Shown piece after piece: positions 7,811-16,268 of a stretch of 64,000 nucleotides of DNA. Position 1 is the first letter of the stretch. The number at the start of each line of letters is the position of its first letter. Origin of the DNA: Nonomuraea corallina (GTDB lineage: Bacteria; Actinomycetota; Actinomycetes; Streptosporangiales; Streptosporangiaceae); contig NZ_JAPNNL010000010.1 in the NCBI RefSeq assembly GCF_027620315.1, positions 1-64,000 on the forward strand, in the 5' to 3' direction. Below the pieces are notes generated by a model, which was not told the DNA's origin, did no database searches, and saw nothing but the letters and a program-made list of their open reading frames with translations. The translations under genes and the position numbers were made by a program.

Positions 7811-7961
7811 CTGGGGCTCCTGAAATGATTGGTGCTCAGGAAGCTAACGACGGCTTTACCCGGGTTGTCGATAACCGAAACACCCACCTGACCGGGGTAA
7901 TCGCACCGAAACCGAGCCGTTAGAAACCCCGGCTGTCGGCGCCGTCTCGTACGGTGAGCCG

Positions 7962-8243
7962 GTGACCGAGAAGGAGATCCTGCGCGGGTGCCTCCAAGAG
8001 GTGCGCGACGCGATGCTGTTCAAGCTCAACGGGCTGAGCGACGCCGACGTGCGGATGCCCATGGTGCCGTCGGGGACCAACCTGCTCGGCCTGGTCAAAC
8101 ACCTGGCCGGGCTGGAGTACGGCTATCTGGGCGACACCTTCGGCCGGCCCGCGCCGGAGCGGATGTCCTGGATCCCCTCACCGGACGACCCCTACTGGCG
8201 CGACTACGCCGCCCGCATCCGCCGGGCCGCCACCGCGACCTGA
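7962..8243 (+). pseudogene. Truncated DinB-fold (DUF664-like) gene, N-terminal half only
   Basis: Encodes 93 residues matching the N-terminal half of DUF664/DinB-superfamily proteins (mycothiol- or bacillithiol-linked metal enzymes of ~165 residues): the NLLGLVKHLAGLEYGYLG helix carries the first metal histidine. Translation stops at 8241-8243 before the second and third metal histidines. The frame continues past the stop, without shift, into the nuclease-like fragment downstream, showing that two truncated genes have been joined. GTG start at 7962. Confidence 0.7.
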
Positions 8244-8303
8244 CCCGAGGACCGCTTCGCCGGCGCCCGCCACTCCGCTCATCCGCGTGGAGGACAGCAC
8301 GTT

Positions 8304-9086
8304 AACACCCGGCCCTCCAGCGACTTCGAAGCCGACCTGGTCCTGGTCATGGGGCCGCCGCAGGAGCCGGCGCACGGGATCATCGTGGAGATCCAGCGCG
8401 ACCGGTCCAAGAAGCCCCGCCAGCTCACCCGCTACGCCGCCGCGCTGTGGCTGTTGCTCAGATGCGACGTCACCGTCCTGGTGATCTGCCCTGAACGCAA
8501 GGACGTCGACCACTACGCCCGGCCGATCGACTCCGGCCTGACCGGCTATCGCCTGCAGGCGCGAGTAGTGGGCCCGGACGAGATCCCGGCCATCACCGAT
8601 CCCCACCAAGCCGCGGCCCAGCCCGGGTTGTCGGCCATGGCCGTCATGGTCCACGGCCGTGATCGCAAGGTCGTCGAAGCCTTCGCCATGGCGATGGTCG
8701 AACTGCGCGACGAACACGCTCCGAAGTACTATGAATACGCTTACAGCATGGCCGCGCCCGAAATCCGGCGTCTCATGGAGGAAATCATGACGTCCACCGC
8801 CTGGCCCGTCTACAGCCCCTTCGCACGCGAGCACTACGGCCGAGGCCTCGAAGAGGGCCAGACTCTGGGAAAGGCAGAGGGCAAGGCGGAAGGCAAAGCA
8901 GAAGGCAGGGCGGAAGGCAAGGCGGAAGAGGCTGCCCGGCTGGTGCTGCTCGTGCTGGAGACTCGGGGGATGGAGATTCCCGACGAGGCCCGGGCCCGCG
9001 TCGCCGCCTGCACCGACCTGCGGCAGTTGGAAACATGGGCCACCCGCGCGGTCACCGCCGGGACCCTCGACGACCTGTTCGCCTGA
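8304..9086 (+). pseudogene. 5'-truncated Rpn/PD-(D/E)XK-like protein with C-terminal KAEG repeats
   Basis: The frame is open from at least 8304 but the first ATG is at 8349, inside a conserved strand (DFEADLVLVMG). The core IIVEIQRDRSKKPRQ resembles the E-x-Q-(x)n-K centre of PD-(D/E)XK proteins of the Rpn/transposase-like group common in actinomycetes. The family N-terminus of roughly 60 residues is missing. The C-terminus has the typical repeat KAEGKAEGKAEGRAEGK and ends in a helical tail. The fragment sits between two other truncated genes, so it is probably non-functional. Confidence 0.65.
8868..8930 (+). repeat. 12-bp tandem repeat coding for KAEG units
   Basis: About five degenerate copies of a 12-nt unit close to GGCAAGGCGGAA, giving Lys-Ala-Glu-Gly repeats in the nuclease-like fragment. 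Copies differ at wobble positions. Confidence 0.8.
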
Positions 9087-9089
9087 CCG

Positions 9090-9421
9090 CAGGCCTGCCT
9101 GCCGTCGGGGCTCTCCACGGTGGCGGCCCGCCGGCCGGAGTCGTACCGCCACCGCCACCCGCGGGTGCGCACCAGCAGCTCGCCGAGGTACGCGCCCGCG
9201 CCCGTGATCACGCTGTGGGTGACGTCGGCGGGCGACCGGTCGGCGGCGAAGGCGGCGATGGCGGCGCAGTAGTGGTCGAGCGCGTGGACGCACGCCGGAT
9301 CCCAGTCGAAGGCGTACCCGTCCTCGCGGGTGTGGGCGACGAAGATCTCCGCGAGCTCGCGCATCGTCCGTGCCGTCTCCGCGTCGTCCGGCGGCGGTTC
9401 TTGATCATTCCTCTTGATCAC
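9090..9421 (-). pseudogene. 3'-truncated conserved hypothetical gene
   Basis: The first ~110 codons (start ATG 9421) read as a normal acidic protein: TARTMRELAEIFVAHTREDGYAFDWDP, then a segment ending GAYLGELLVRTRGWRWRYD and ATVESPDG. Beyond about 9090 the frame becomes low-complexity because it runs antisense through the KAEG repeats of the neighbouring fragment. The real C-terminus has therefore been lost. The family is not named with confidence; it resembles small immunity-like or DUF proteins of ~140 residues. Confidence 0.55.
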
Positions 9422-9457
9422 GCCCGAAGGCTGTCACACCCGTACGACATTTCACCG

Positions 9458-10222
9458 TCATCCACCGGCAGCCCGGCGCACAGGCATCCAGGTGGGCTGG
9501 GGACCGGTGGTCAGGAAGTCCTCCACCAGCCTCGCGCAGTGCGCCGGCTGCTCGTGCAGCAGGACGTGGGAGGCGCCGGGGACGACGGCGAGATAGCCGT
9601 CGGGCAGGCTCCGGTACAGCTCCAGGGTGTGCTCCAGCGTGATGATGTCGTCGTCGGCGGCCATGACCAGCGCCGGGCAGGTCACAGCGCGGAGTTCGTC
9701 CGGCTTCAGCCCGCGTTCCTCCTCCACCGCCCGCGCGATCTTGGCCACCACGACCGGGAGGTGGTCGGCGCCGTCGGGCGACACCTCGGCGTACCTCTCC
9801 ACCAGGGGCGGCGGCAGCGGCCCTTCGGCGGAGGGCCGCACGATCATGCCGGCCATGTCGAAGGCCCCGCTGATCAGGACCAGCCGTTCGACCAGGTCGG
9901 GGCGGTGCACGGCGACCCACAGCGCCACCGTCGCCCCGGCGCTGTAGCCGACCAGCCGCACCGGCCCCCCGACGACCTGGTCCAGGAACGCGATCGTGTC
10001 CCGCGCCATCACCTCGGCCGTGATCGGCCCCGGCACGTCGGCCGTGTGACCGTGACCGCGCCGTTCGGGCAGCAGCACCCGGAACCGGCCGGCCAGGCCG
10101 CCGAGGTTCCCGTCGAAGTCCCTGCTGTCGGAGAAGCCGCCGTGCAGCAGCACCACCGGCTCCCCTTCGCCGCGCTCGTCGTACCACATGCGCACGCCGT
10201 TGACCTCCGCGTAGTCGGCCAT
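9458..10222 (-). CDS. Alpha/beta hydrolase
   Basis: A 254-residue alpha/beta hydrolase. The oxyanion segment HGGFSDSRDF is near residue 28, the nucleophile elbow GYSAGA near residue 94, the acid Asp in MAADDDI near 203, and the catalytic His in GASHVLLHEQP near 231. The substrate cannot be read from the sequence. ATG at 10222 is preferred over an upstream in-frame codon because protein similarity begins at MADYAEVNG. It lies 75 bp downstream of an ECF sigma-factor gene on the same strand, with a 19-bp dyad between them, so they may be co-regulated. Confidence 0.85.
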   Translation of the reverse strand: MADYAEVNGVRMWYDERGEGEPVVLLHGGFSDSRDFDGNLGGLAGRFRVLLPERRGHGHTADVPGPITAEVMARDTIAFLDQVVGGPVRLVGYSAGATVALWVAVHRPDLVERLVLISGAFDMAGMIVRPSAEGPLPPPLVERYAEVSPDGADHLPVVVAKIARAVEEERGLKPDELRAVTCPALVMAADDDIITLEHTLELYRSLPDGYLAVVPGASHVLLHEQPAHCARLVEDFLTTGPQPTWMPVRRAAGG

Positions 10223-10245
10223 GATGCCGTCCCTTCGTCTTCTGT

Positions 10246-10264
10246 CCCGGTGACCGTCACCGGG
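10246..10264. promoter_or_regulatory. Perfect 19-bp dyad between sigma factor and hydrolase genes
   Basis: CCCGGTGA-CCG-TCACCGGG, 8-bp arms around three bases, lying 24 bp upstream of the hydrolase start. It could be an operator or an intercistronic hairpin; there is no T-run. Confidence 0.4.
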
Positions 10265-10297
10265 GTACACAGGTCATACGAAGCGGCGGCCCGGAAC

Positions 10298-11281
10298 TCA
10301 TCGCACCCGGGCCGGGGACTCCAGCACGCCGGGCAGGCCGAACAGCGGGAACAGCCGGTCGGCGTCGAGGTGGTTCGTCACCTCCGCGATCAGCCCGCCC
10401 GACAGGGTGAGCACCACGAGCGCGAACGGCGCCTGCCTGCCGTCCGGTCCCGGTCGGTACTGGGCGAACGCGGGCGAGCCGTTGGCCGCGCACGGCACCA
10501 GGCGCGCGCCCGCGCAGGGGCGCCCGGCGGAGAGCAGCGCCCGGCGGATCTCCGCCCGCCCGCGCAGCCACCACGGGAACGGCGGCATCGACATGACGGC
10601 GTCCTCGTGCAGCAGGGCCATCATGGCCTCGACGTCGTACCGCTCGAAGGCGTCGCAGTAGCGGGCGAGGAGGAGCCGCTGCGCCTCGTCCATCGGCTGG
10701 TAGGGGTCCTCCGCGCTCAAGGAGGCGGCCTTCAGCTTCGTCCGGGCTCGTTGCAGCGCGCTGGTGACGGACGCGACGGAGACGTCGAGCAGCCGGGCGA
10801 CCTCGTCCGCCGGGCAGCACAGCACGTCGCGCAGGATCAGCACCGCCCGCTGGCGGGGCGGCAGATGCTGCAGCGCGGCGATGAACGCCAGCCGGATCGT
10901 GTCGCGCTGCGCGGCCAGGTCCGCCGGATCGCCGCCGGCGGGCAGCACGCGGCCGTCGGGGACGGGGCGGACGAAGGCGTCGGGCGGGAGCGGCGGGCCC
11001 AGGTCGGGACCGGCCTGGGCGGACGGCCCGAGGTCGATCGCGCGGGCCCGGCGCCGCGCGCCCCGCAGCAGGTCGAGGCAGACGTTGGTGGCGATGGCGT
11101 AGAGCCACGACCGCATCGGCGCCCGGTCCTCGTCGAACCGGTCGAGACTCCGCCAGGCGCGCACCAGGGTCTCCTGCACAGCGTCCTCCGCCTCGAAGGG
11201 CGAGCCGAGCATCCGGTAGCAGTAGCCGGTCAGGGCGACCCGATGCCGCTCCAGCGGGTCCGATCCGTCCGTCTCAGGCAT
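10298..11281 (-). CDS. ECF sigma factor with C-terminal SnoaL-like domain (SigJ/SigG-type)
   Basis: A 327-residue extracytoplasmic-function sigma factor. Region 2 spans about residues 10-80 (GYCYRMLGSPFEAEDAVQET, then SWLYAIATNVCLDLLR) and region 4 about 130-190 (LPPRQRAVLILRDVL and SVASVTSALQRARTKL). The extra ~130 residues form a SnoaL/NTF2-like domain (LARYCDAFERYDVEAMMALL and later), which in this group replaces a separate anti-sigma factor in controlling activity. A second sigma factor of the same architecture is at 51.0-52.1 kb. The downstream hydrolase is a possible target gene. Start ATG at 11281. Confidence 0.9.
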   Translation of the reverse strand: MPETDGSDPLERHRVALTGYCYRMLGSPFEAEDAVQETLVRAWRSLDRFDEDRAPMRSWLYAIATNVCLDLLRGARRRARAIDLGPSAQAGPDLGPPLPPDAFVRPVPDGRVLPAGGDPADLAAQRDTIRLAFIAALQHLPPRQRAVLILRDVLCCPADEVARLLDVSVASVTSALQRARTKLKAASLSAEDPYQPMDEAQRLLLARYCDAFERYDVEAMMALLHEDAVMSMPPFPWWLRGRAEIRRALLSAGRPCAGARLVPCAANGSPAFAQYRPGPDGRQAPFALVVLTLSGGLIAEVTNHLDADRLFPLFGLPGVLESPARVR

Positions 11282-11378
11282 GCCCGCCCTTTCCTCGCGT
11301 GGCAGGGAAGCCCGCGCCGAGCGGGCACGCAGGCGAGGCTAGCGCCGCCCTCCGACAGCTTCCGCGGTGCGCCGAGGG

Positions 11379-12806
11379 TCAGGTCCCGGAGATCTGCATG
11401 ACCACCGCCTTCGGCTCGGTGAAGAACTCGCGGCTGAAGTCGCCTCCTTCGCGGCCGATGCCCGAGTCGCCGACGCCGCCGAACGGGGCGCGCAGGTCCC
11501 TGACGAAGAAGCAGTTGAGCCAGACCGTGCCCGCGCGCAGCGCCGCGGCGACGCGGTGGGCGCGGTTGACGTTCTCGGTGAACAGCATGGCGTTGAGCCC
11601 GTACCGGGTCGCGTTGGCCGCGGCGACGGCCTCGGCCTCGGTGTCGAAGGGCTGGACCACGACGACCGGGCCGAAGATCTCCTCGCGCCAGTGGCGGGCG
11701 GACGGGTCCACGTCCGCGAGCACGGTCGGCCGGATCGACCAGCCGTCGCCGAGCCCGCCGGTCAGCATGGTGCCGGGCGCGTCCTCGACGTAGGAGCGGA
11801 CCTTGGCGTAGTGGGTCTCGCTGGCCAGCGGGCCCAGCTCGGTGGCCGAGTCCTTGGGGTCGCCGGTGCGCAGCGACTCGGCCTTCTTGACGAACCGGTC
11901 CAGGAACTCGCCGTAGACGGCCCGCTCGACGTAGAGCCTGCTGCCGGCCAGGCAGACCTGCCCGGCGTTGCGGAAGATGGCCTCGGCGGACCAGTGGACG
12001 GCGTTGTCCAGGTCGGCGTCGGCGAACACCAGGTTGGCGCCCTTGCCGCCGAGCTCCAGGCTGACGGGCGTGAGGTTGGCGGCGGCGGCGCGGGTGATGG
12101 CGCGGCCGGTCGCCGACTCTCCGGTGAACGTGACGCGGTCCACCCGCGGGTCCTCGGTGAGCGCCTGGCCCGCGGAGTCGGGGCCGTAGCCGTGTACGAC
12201 GTTGAGCACGCCCGGCGGCAGCCCGGCTTCGAGTGCGAGCCTGGCCAGGAGGGTGGCGGAGACGGGGGTGTCCTCGGCGGGCTTGAGCACCACCGTGTTG
12301 CCCCAGGCCAGCGCGGGGGCGATCTTCCAGGACTCCAGCATGAGCGGGAAGTTCCACGGCGCGATGGCGGCGGCGACGCCTGCGGGCTCGTAGCGGGTGT
12401 AGGCGTGGTGGCCGGAGTCCATCGGCAGCGCCTGTCCGGTCGACAGGCGGGCGTGGTCGGCGAAGAAGCGCAGGTTGGCGGCGGCGCGCAGCACGTCGTT
12501 GCCGCTCTGGGTGACGGGTTTGCCCATGTCGCGGGTGTCGGCCAGGCCCAGCTCGGCGCGGTGCTCCTCGACCAGGTCGGCGAGCCGGTGCAGGATCCGG
12601 CCGCGCTCGGCGAAGCCCATGCGCGGCCACGGGCCCTCGTCGAACGCCCGCCGCGCCGCCGTCACCGCCCGCGCGGCGTCCTCGGCCCCGCCGAGCGCGA
12701 CCTCGGCCCACGGCTCCCGCGTCCACGGGTCCACGCTGGGCATGCGCCGCCCGTCGAGCGACCCGGTCTCCTCGCCGTCGATGACGTGCCCGTAGAAGTC
12801 GCTCAT
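11379..12806 (-). CDS. Aldehyde dehydrogenase (2-hydroxymuconic semialdehyde dehydrogenase-like)
   Basis: A 475-residue NAD-dependent aldehyde dehydrogenase. Visible landmarks: [16 protein letters not shown] cofactor loop, [10 protein letters not shown] Rossmann turn, catalytic Glu in LELGGKGAN, catalytic Cys in [10 protein letters not shown], and the EEIFGPVV motif. The start ATG at 12806 has GAGAGGGGA upstream and overlaps the tautomerase stop by four bases. Pairing with a 4-oxalocrotonate tautomerase points to the oxidative branch of a meta-cleavage pathway, oxidising 2-hydroxymuconate semialdehyde. No ring-cleaving dioxygenase, decarboxylase or hydratase is adjacent. Confidence 0.85.
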   Translation of the reverse strand: MSDFYGHVIDGEETGSLDGRRMPSVDPWTREPWAEVALGGAEDAARAVTAARRAFDEGPWPRMGFAERGRILHRLADLVEEHRAELGLADTRDMGKPVTQSGNDVLRAAANLRFFADHARLSTGQALPMDSGHHAYTRYEPAGVAAAIAPWNFPLMLESWKIAPALAWGNTVVLKPAEDTPVSATLLARLALEAGLPPGVLNVVHGYGPDSAGQALTEDPRVDRVTFTGESATGRAITRAAAANLTPVSLELGGKGANLVFADADLDNAVHWSAEAIFRNAGQVCLAGSRLYVERAVYGEFLDRFVKKAESLRTGDPKDSATELGPLASETHYAKVRSYVEDAPGTMLTGGLGDGWSIRPTVLADVDPSARHWREEIFGPVVVVQPFDTEAEAVAAANATRYGLNAMLFTENVNRAHRVAAALRAGTVWLNCFFVRDLRAPFGGVGDSGIGREGGDFSREFFTEPKAVVMQISGT

Positions 12807-13000
12807 GAGCGCGGTCCCCTCTCCTCGATGGTGACGTCCCCGGCGGCCCAGTGGGTCGGCGGGATCTCCCGTACGATCACACGGACGCTCTCCTTGGGCG
12901 AGCCGACGGAGGCGACGACGGCCTCGGTGACGTTGGAGATGAGCGCGCGGATGGTCTCGGCCGGGCGGCCCTGGACGAGGGTGACTTCGACGAGAGGCAT
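12803..13000 (-). CDS. 4-oxalocrotonate tautomerase family protein
   Basis: A 65-residue tautomerase. Start at 13000 is chosen because the catalytic proline must follow the initiator Met (MPLVEVTL). With that Pro as residue 1, Arg11 and Arg39 of the classical active site are present and position 50 is Trp in place of the usual Phe. It ketonises 2-hydroxymuconate-type dienols in aromatic meta-cleavage pathways. It forms a two-gene coupled operon with the downstream aldehyde dehydrogenase (ATGA overlap at 12803-12806). Confidence 0.9.
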   Translation of the reverse strand: MPLVEVTLVQGRPAETIRALISNVTEAVVASVGSPKESVRVIVREIPPTHWAAGDVTIEERGPRS

Positions 13001-13176
13001 GGACACCACCTGGTGAGGATGCGGCGAGTGGCCGGGCCGGCTCGCCCACGTTGAGCGGCCGATCGGCCCGGTGGAGGACGGTGAGGAGGTCGAGCCGGCC
13101 GACCGTCAGCCCGCGGGGTCCTGAAACCGGCTGCTCGGCCCTCTGGTCATGCGAGAACGTCGGTATTCGTGGGGAT

Positions 13177-13189
13177 TGATTATAGATCA
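13177..13189. promoter_or_regulatory. AT-rich imperfect dyad upstream of the tautomerase operon
   Basis: TGATTATAGATCA, a 13-bp near-palindrome and the only AT-rich patch in the 423-bp gap 13001-13423 between the tautomerase and the divergent amidohydrolase. Such sites are typical of FCD-type GntR repressors, but no GntR gene is in the window. Nothing else was recognised in this gap; a minus-strand frame at 13180-13557 has no protein-like features. Confidence 0.35.
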
Positions 13190-13423
13190 CCCCTCGGTCC
13201 CGCCGCCGTCAGCGGAAGGGGCAGGACGTGCAGCACCGGGGCCAGGTGGAGCAGGGTGCCCAGCGTGCCGGCGACCACGAGGAGCCGCCCGCCGTCGCGC
13301 ACCGACGCCCTGCGCACGGCCGCCTCACGCCGTGACGGTCCGGTCGCGATCACGCCGCCCGTGATCGGGTACGCAGTAAGGTGAACAGCCCGCGCGACCG
13401 TCACCCCCCGCCCCGGAGCCGTC

Positions 13424-14281
13424 ATGAACGTCGCCGATCTCGTCGCGATCGACGTCCACACCCACGCCGAGGTCTCAAAAGACGGGCACGAGTCACTCAG
13501 CCCCGAGCTGCTGCGTGCCTCCGCCGCGTACTTCAAGGACCACCCCCGGCCCACCATCCCCGAGATGGCCGCCTACTACCGCGAACGCCGGATGGCCGCG
13601 GTCGTGTTCACCGTCGACGCCGAACACGCCACCGGACACCCGCCCATCCCGAACGAGGAGGTCGCCGAGAGCTGCGCCGAGCACCCCGACGTGCTCATCC
13701 CGTTCGCCGGCGTCGACCCGTGGCGGGGGCGCGCCGGCGCCCGGCAGGCCCGCCGGCTCGTCGAGGAGTACGGGGTGCGCGGCTTCAAGTTCCACCCGAG
13801 CATCCAGGGCATCGCGCCCAACGACCCGATCGCCTATCCCCTGTACGAGGTCATCGAGGAGCTGGGCGTCCCGGCGCTGTTCCACACCGGCCAGACCGGC
13901 ATCGGCGCCGGCCTTCCCGGAGGCGGCGGCATCCGCCTGAAGTACTCCGACCCGATGCTGGTCGACGACGTGGCCGTGGACTTCCCCGAACTGCGGATCA
14001 TCCTGGCGCACCCGTCGTTCCCCTGGCAGGACGAGGCGCTCGCGGTCGCCACCCACAAGCCGTACGTCCACATCGACCTGTCGGGGTGGTCGCCGAAGTA
14101 CTTCCCTCCCCAGTTGGTCCGGTACGCCAACACGCTGCTGAAGGACAAGGTGCTCTTCGGCTCCGACTACCCGGTCATCACCCCGGACCGCTGGCTGGCC
14201 GACTTCGACAAGCTCGACATCAAGCCGGAGGTCCGTCCCCGCATCCTCAAGGAGAACGCCGCCCGCCTCCTCGGCCTCTGA
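13424..14281 (+). CDS. Amidohydrolase (amidohydro_2 / ACMSD-like) family protein
   Basis: A 285-residue TIM-barrel metal hydrolase or decarboxylase. The first metal site is IDVHTHAE at residues 9-16, the second is a His in LFHTGQTG, the third is LAHPSFPWQ, and the final Asp is in LFGSDYPV. This pattern is shared by aminocarboxymuconate semialdehyde decarboxylase, gamma-resorcylate decarboxylase and 4-hydroxyphenyl-beta-ketoacyl-CoA hydrolase. The precise reaction is unresolved. It is transcribed away from the tautomerase/dehydrogenase pair, and a linked aromatic-degradation role is reasonable but unproven. It converges with the CPBP protease gene (one base between stops). Confidence 0.85.
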   Translation: MNVADLVAIDVHTHAEVSKDGHESLSPELLRASAAYFKDHPRPTIPEMAAYYRERRMAAVVFTVDAEHATGHPPIPNEEVAESCAEHPDVLIPFAGVDPWRGRAGARQARRLVEEYGVRGFKFHPSIQGIAPNDPIAYPLYEVIEELGVPALFHTGQTGIGAGLPGGGGIRLKYSDPMLVDDVAVDFPELRIILAHPSFPWQDEALAVATHKPYVHIDLSGWSPKYFPPQLVRYANTLLKDKVLFGSDYPVITPDRWLADFDKLDIKPEVRPRILKENAARLLGL

Positions 14282-14282
14282 T

Positions 14283-15059
14283 TCAGGCGGTCACCCGGTC
14301 ACCCGTCCGGGCCCTTGAGGACAGCAGCCCCCGGCCCCTGAGCAGCACGAGTCCCGCCAGCGTGAGCATGACCGTCTGCAGCACCAGCATCACCCCGAAC
14401 TCCTCAGGCCGCAGGGGCAGCGCCCGCATGCCCAGGTGGACGCCGAGGTGCGCGCCGACCGCCATCCACAGCCCGCCGCTCCACACCCGCGCCGCCGTGC
14501 ACGCGAAGCCCAGCGACACCGCCATGACCACGTAGAGCAGCCGTTCGGCGAGGCTGTCGGCGGCGCTCTGGGAGACGATGTGCAGGACGCCGAACCCGGC
14601 CGACAGGACGATCAGCAGCGCCCGGGGCGACAGCCGGTCCGACAGCGTGTCGTAGAGGTGGCCGCGCCAGAGCAGCTCCTCAGGGAAGGCCTGGCCGAGC
14701 AGGACCACGAGGGCGGCCAACGGCAGCTGGGCGTAGATCGCGGGGTCGACCGGGATCAACGCGGACGCGCCCAGCGCGAGGGAGAGCCCGTTGGCGGCCA
14801 GCACGGGCACCGCGCCCGCGAGCACGCCGAGCAGGAGGTGCGAGGGGTTGCGCCAGCCCAGCGCCCGCCACGGCCGCCGGTCGAGGAAGCGGCGGACGAG
14901 GTAGACCAGCAGCAGTCCGACGAGCGTGACGCCGAGCGCGCCGAACAACGGTCGCAGCGGGTTCGCGCGGTCCAGGAGCAGCAGCGCGGGTATGGCTCCG
15001 ACGAACGCCTGAACGAGCATGACGACCATGGCGAGCAGCACGGACCAATGAGTCTTCAT
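14283..15059 (-). CDS. CPBP-family intramembrane metalloprotease
   Basis: A 258-residue membrane protein with about seven to eight hydrophobic helices. The CPBP (Abi/CAAX-protease-like) signature is visible: FPEELLWRGHL with the Glu-Glu-x3-Arg motif near residues 122-132, then FGVLHIV and AVGAHLGVHLG carrying the metal histidines. Such proteases act on membrane-embedded substrates and are often connected with envelope stress or peptide maturation. It is divergent from a histidine kinase gene, and the 123-bp region between them holds a perfect dyad. Confidence 0.85.
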   Translation of the reverse strand: MKTHWSVLLAMVVMLVQAFVGAIPALLLLDRANPLRPLFGALGVTLVGLLLVYLVRRFLDRRPWRALGWRNPSHLLLGVLAGAVPVLAANGLSLALGASALIPVDPAIYAQLPLAALVVLLGQAFPEELLWRGHLYDTLSDRLSPRALLIVLSAGFGVLHIVSQSAADSLAERLLYVVMAVSLGFACTAARVWSGGLWMAVGAHLGVHLGMRALPLRPEEFGVMLVLQTVMLTLAGLVLLRGRGLLSSRARTGDRVTA

Positions 15060-15115
15060 CCGGTGAGGCTACGAACGCGCGGGCGGGCGCCGCATCGAGC
15101 CGGAGATAGAGATCG

Positions 15116-15133
15116 CCATGACGAAAGTCATGG
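15116..15133. promoter_or_regulatory. 18-bp perfect dyad between CPBP protease and two-component genes
   Basis: CCATGAC-GAAA-GTCATGG, 7-bp arms around four bases. It lies 57 bp upstream of the protease start and 50 bp upstream of the kinase start. NarL/LuxR-type response regulators commonly bind ATGAC-N4-GTCAT-like sites, so this is the likely operator of the RR encoded next door. Confidence 0.6.
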
Positions 15134-15182
15134 TGACTCCCGTGGGATCACAAGCGCCCCCGCAGGATCGTACATTCGATCC

Positions 15183-16268
15183 ATGGCGTGGTTGCGCGAC
15201 CCCGATCGCCCGGTTCTCCTCAGCGTGGTGTTCTGGGTGGTGCTCGCCTTCACCGTCGCGATCAACCTGGCGATGGTCAGCAGCGTGCTCGACCGGGTCC
15301 TGTTCTTCGCCACCGTGGCGCTGCTCGGCGGGCTGTGGCTGGTAATGCCGTGGCGGCCGGGCCGGGGCCGGCGGCTGGTGGCCCCCGCCTTCCTGCTGGG
15401 GACGCTCACGCTCGGGCTCACGGGAGCGGTCGGCACGCACGCGCCCCTGCTGCTCATCGGCGTGGCCAACCTCGCCTTCGTGTACGGGATGCGGGTCGCC
15501 ACCGCCATCCTCGTCTCGTTCGGTCTGATCATGTTCGCCGTGGGGCCGATCTTCTACGGCGCCACGCTCGTCCGGGCGCTCACCGAGCTGGCGCTGATCG
15601 CCGTGCTGGCCACCTTCTCGATGGGCATGGCGTCGGCCGTGGTGCGGGCCCGGCAGCTCGCCGACCGGGTGCGCGAGCTGACCGTCGCCGAGGAGCGGGC
15701 CAGGATGGCGGCGGAGATGCACGACTCGGTCGGCCATCACCTGACCGTGATCAAGGTGGGGCTGGAGAACGCCGAGCGCTTCCGCCACCGCCGTCCCGAA
15801 GCCGCCTGGGAAGAGGTGCGCCAGGCCAAGGAGCTCACGGTCGCGGCGCTGGCCGACGCCAGGCGGTGGGTGCGGGCGCTGCGCCCGCTCCCGCTCAACG
15901 GCCATCTGGGCAGCGACGCGCTGCGCCTGCTGGCCGCCTCCTTCGCCGGCACCGGCGTCTCGGTCTCGTTCGAGGTGGCGGGCGCCGAACGGGCGCTGGA
16001 GCCCGACGCCGAGCTGGTGCTCTACCGGGTGCTGCAGGAAGGGCTCACCAACGCCCTCCGGCACGCCGAGGCCGAATCCGTACAGGGCACACTCTCGTTC
16101 GAGAAGGGGAAGGTCGTGCTCGTGGTCGCCGACGACGGCAAGGGTCATGAAGAGGGTCACGGTTTCGGGCTGAGCTCGCTGACCGAGCGGGTCAGGGCGC
16201 TCGGCGGCACGCTCACCTGCGGCAGCGCGTCCAAGGGCTTCGAGCTGCGGGCGGAGCTGCCGTCGTGA
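15183..16268 (+). CDS. Sensor histidine kinase (HisKA_3 / NarL-partner type)
   Basis: A 361-residue membrane kinase. Residues ~15-155 hold five to six hydrophobic helices with almost no external loop, the intramembrane-sensing layout. The HisKA_3 dimerisation helix has the phospho-acceptor in MAAEMHDSVGHHLTVIK, and the HATPase domain shows the N-box in LTNALRHAEA and the G-box DDGKG plus FGLSSLTERV. The ATG at 15183 begins just before the first membrane helix. It overlaps the response regulator by four bases. Pairing with a CPBP protease suggests it monitors membrane stress. Confidence 0.9.
   Translation: MAWLRDPDRPVLLSVVFWVVLAFTVAINLAMVSSVLDRVLFFATVALLGGLWLVMPWRPGRGRRLVAPAFLLGTLTLGLTGAVGTHAPLLLIGVANLAFVYGMRVATAILVSFGLIMFAVGPIFYGATLVRALTELALIAVLATFSMGMASAVVRARQLADRVRELTVAEERARMAAEMHDSVGHHLTVIKVGLENAERFRHRRPEAAWEEVRQAKELTVAALADARRWVRALRPLPLNGHLGSDALRLLAASFAGTGVSVSFEVAGAERALEPDAELVLYRVLQEGLTNALRHAEAESVQGTLSFEKGKVVLVVADDGKGHEEGHGFGLSSLTERVRALGGTLTCGSASKGFELRAELPS

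Noticed and set aside
5285-7828. 847-codon plus-strand open frame opposite cstA
   Set aside because: Antisense shadow: extremely Arg/Gln/His/Asp-rich, no domain pattern, and cstA on the other strand is unmistakable.
8834-9085. C-terminal SALPSALPSALP repeat of the minus-strand frame as a repeat protein
   Set aside because: It is the antisense of the KAEG tandem repeat of the nuclease-like fragment.
13180-13557. Minus-strand 125-codon frame with a hydrophobic end
   Set aside because: Overlaps the start of the amidohydrolase, no ribosome-binding site, and composition typical of a shadow; the true gap content seems regulatory.
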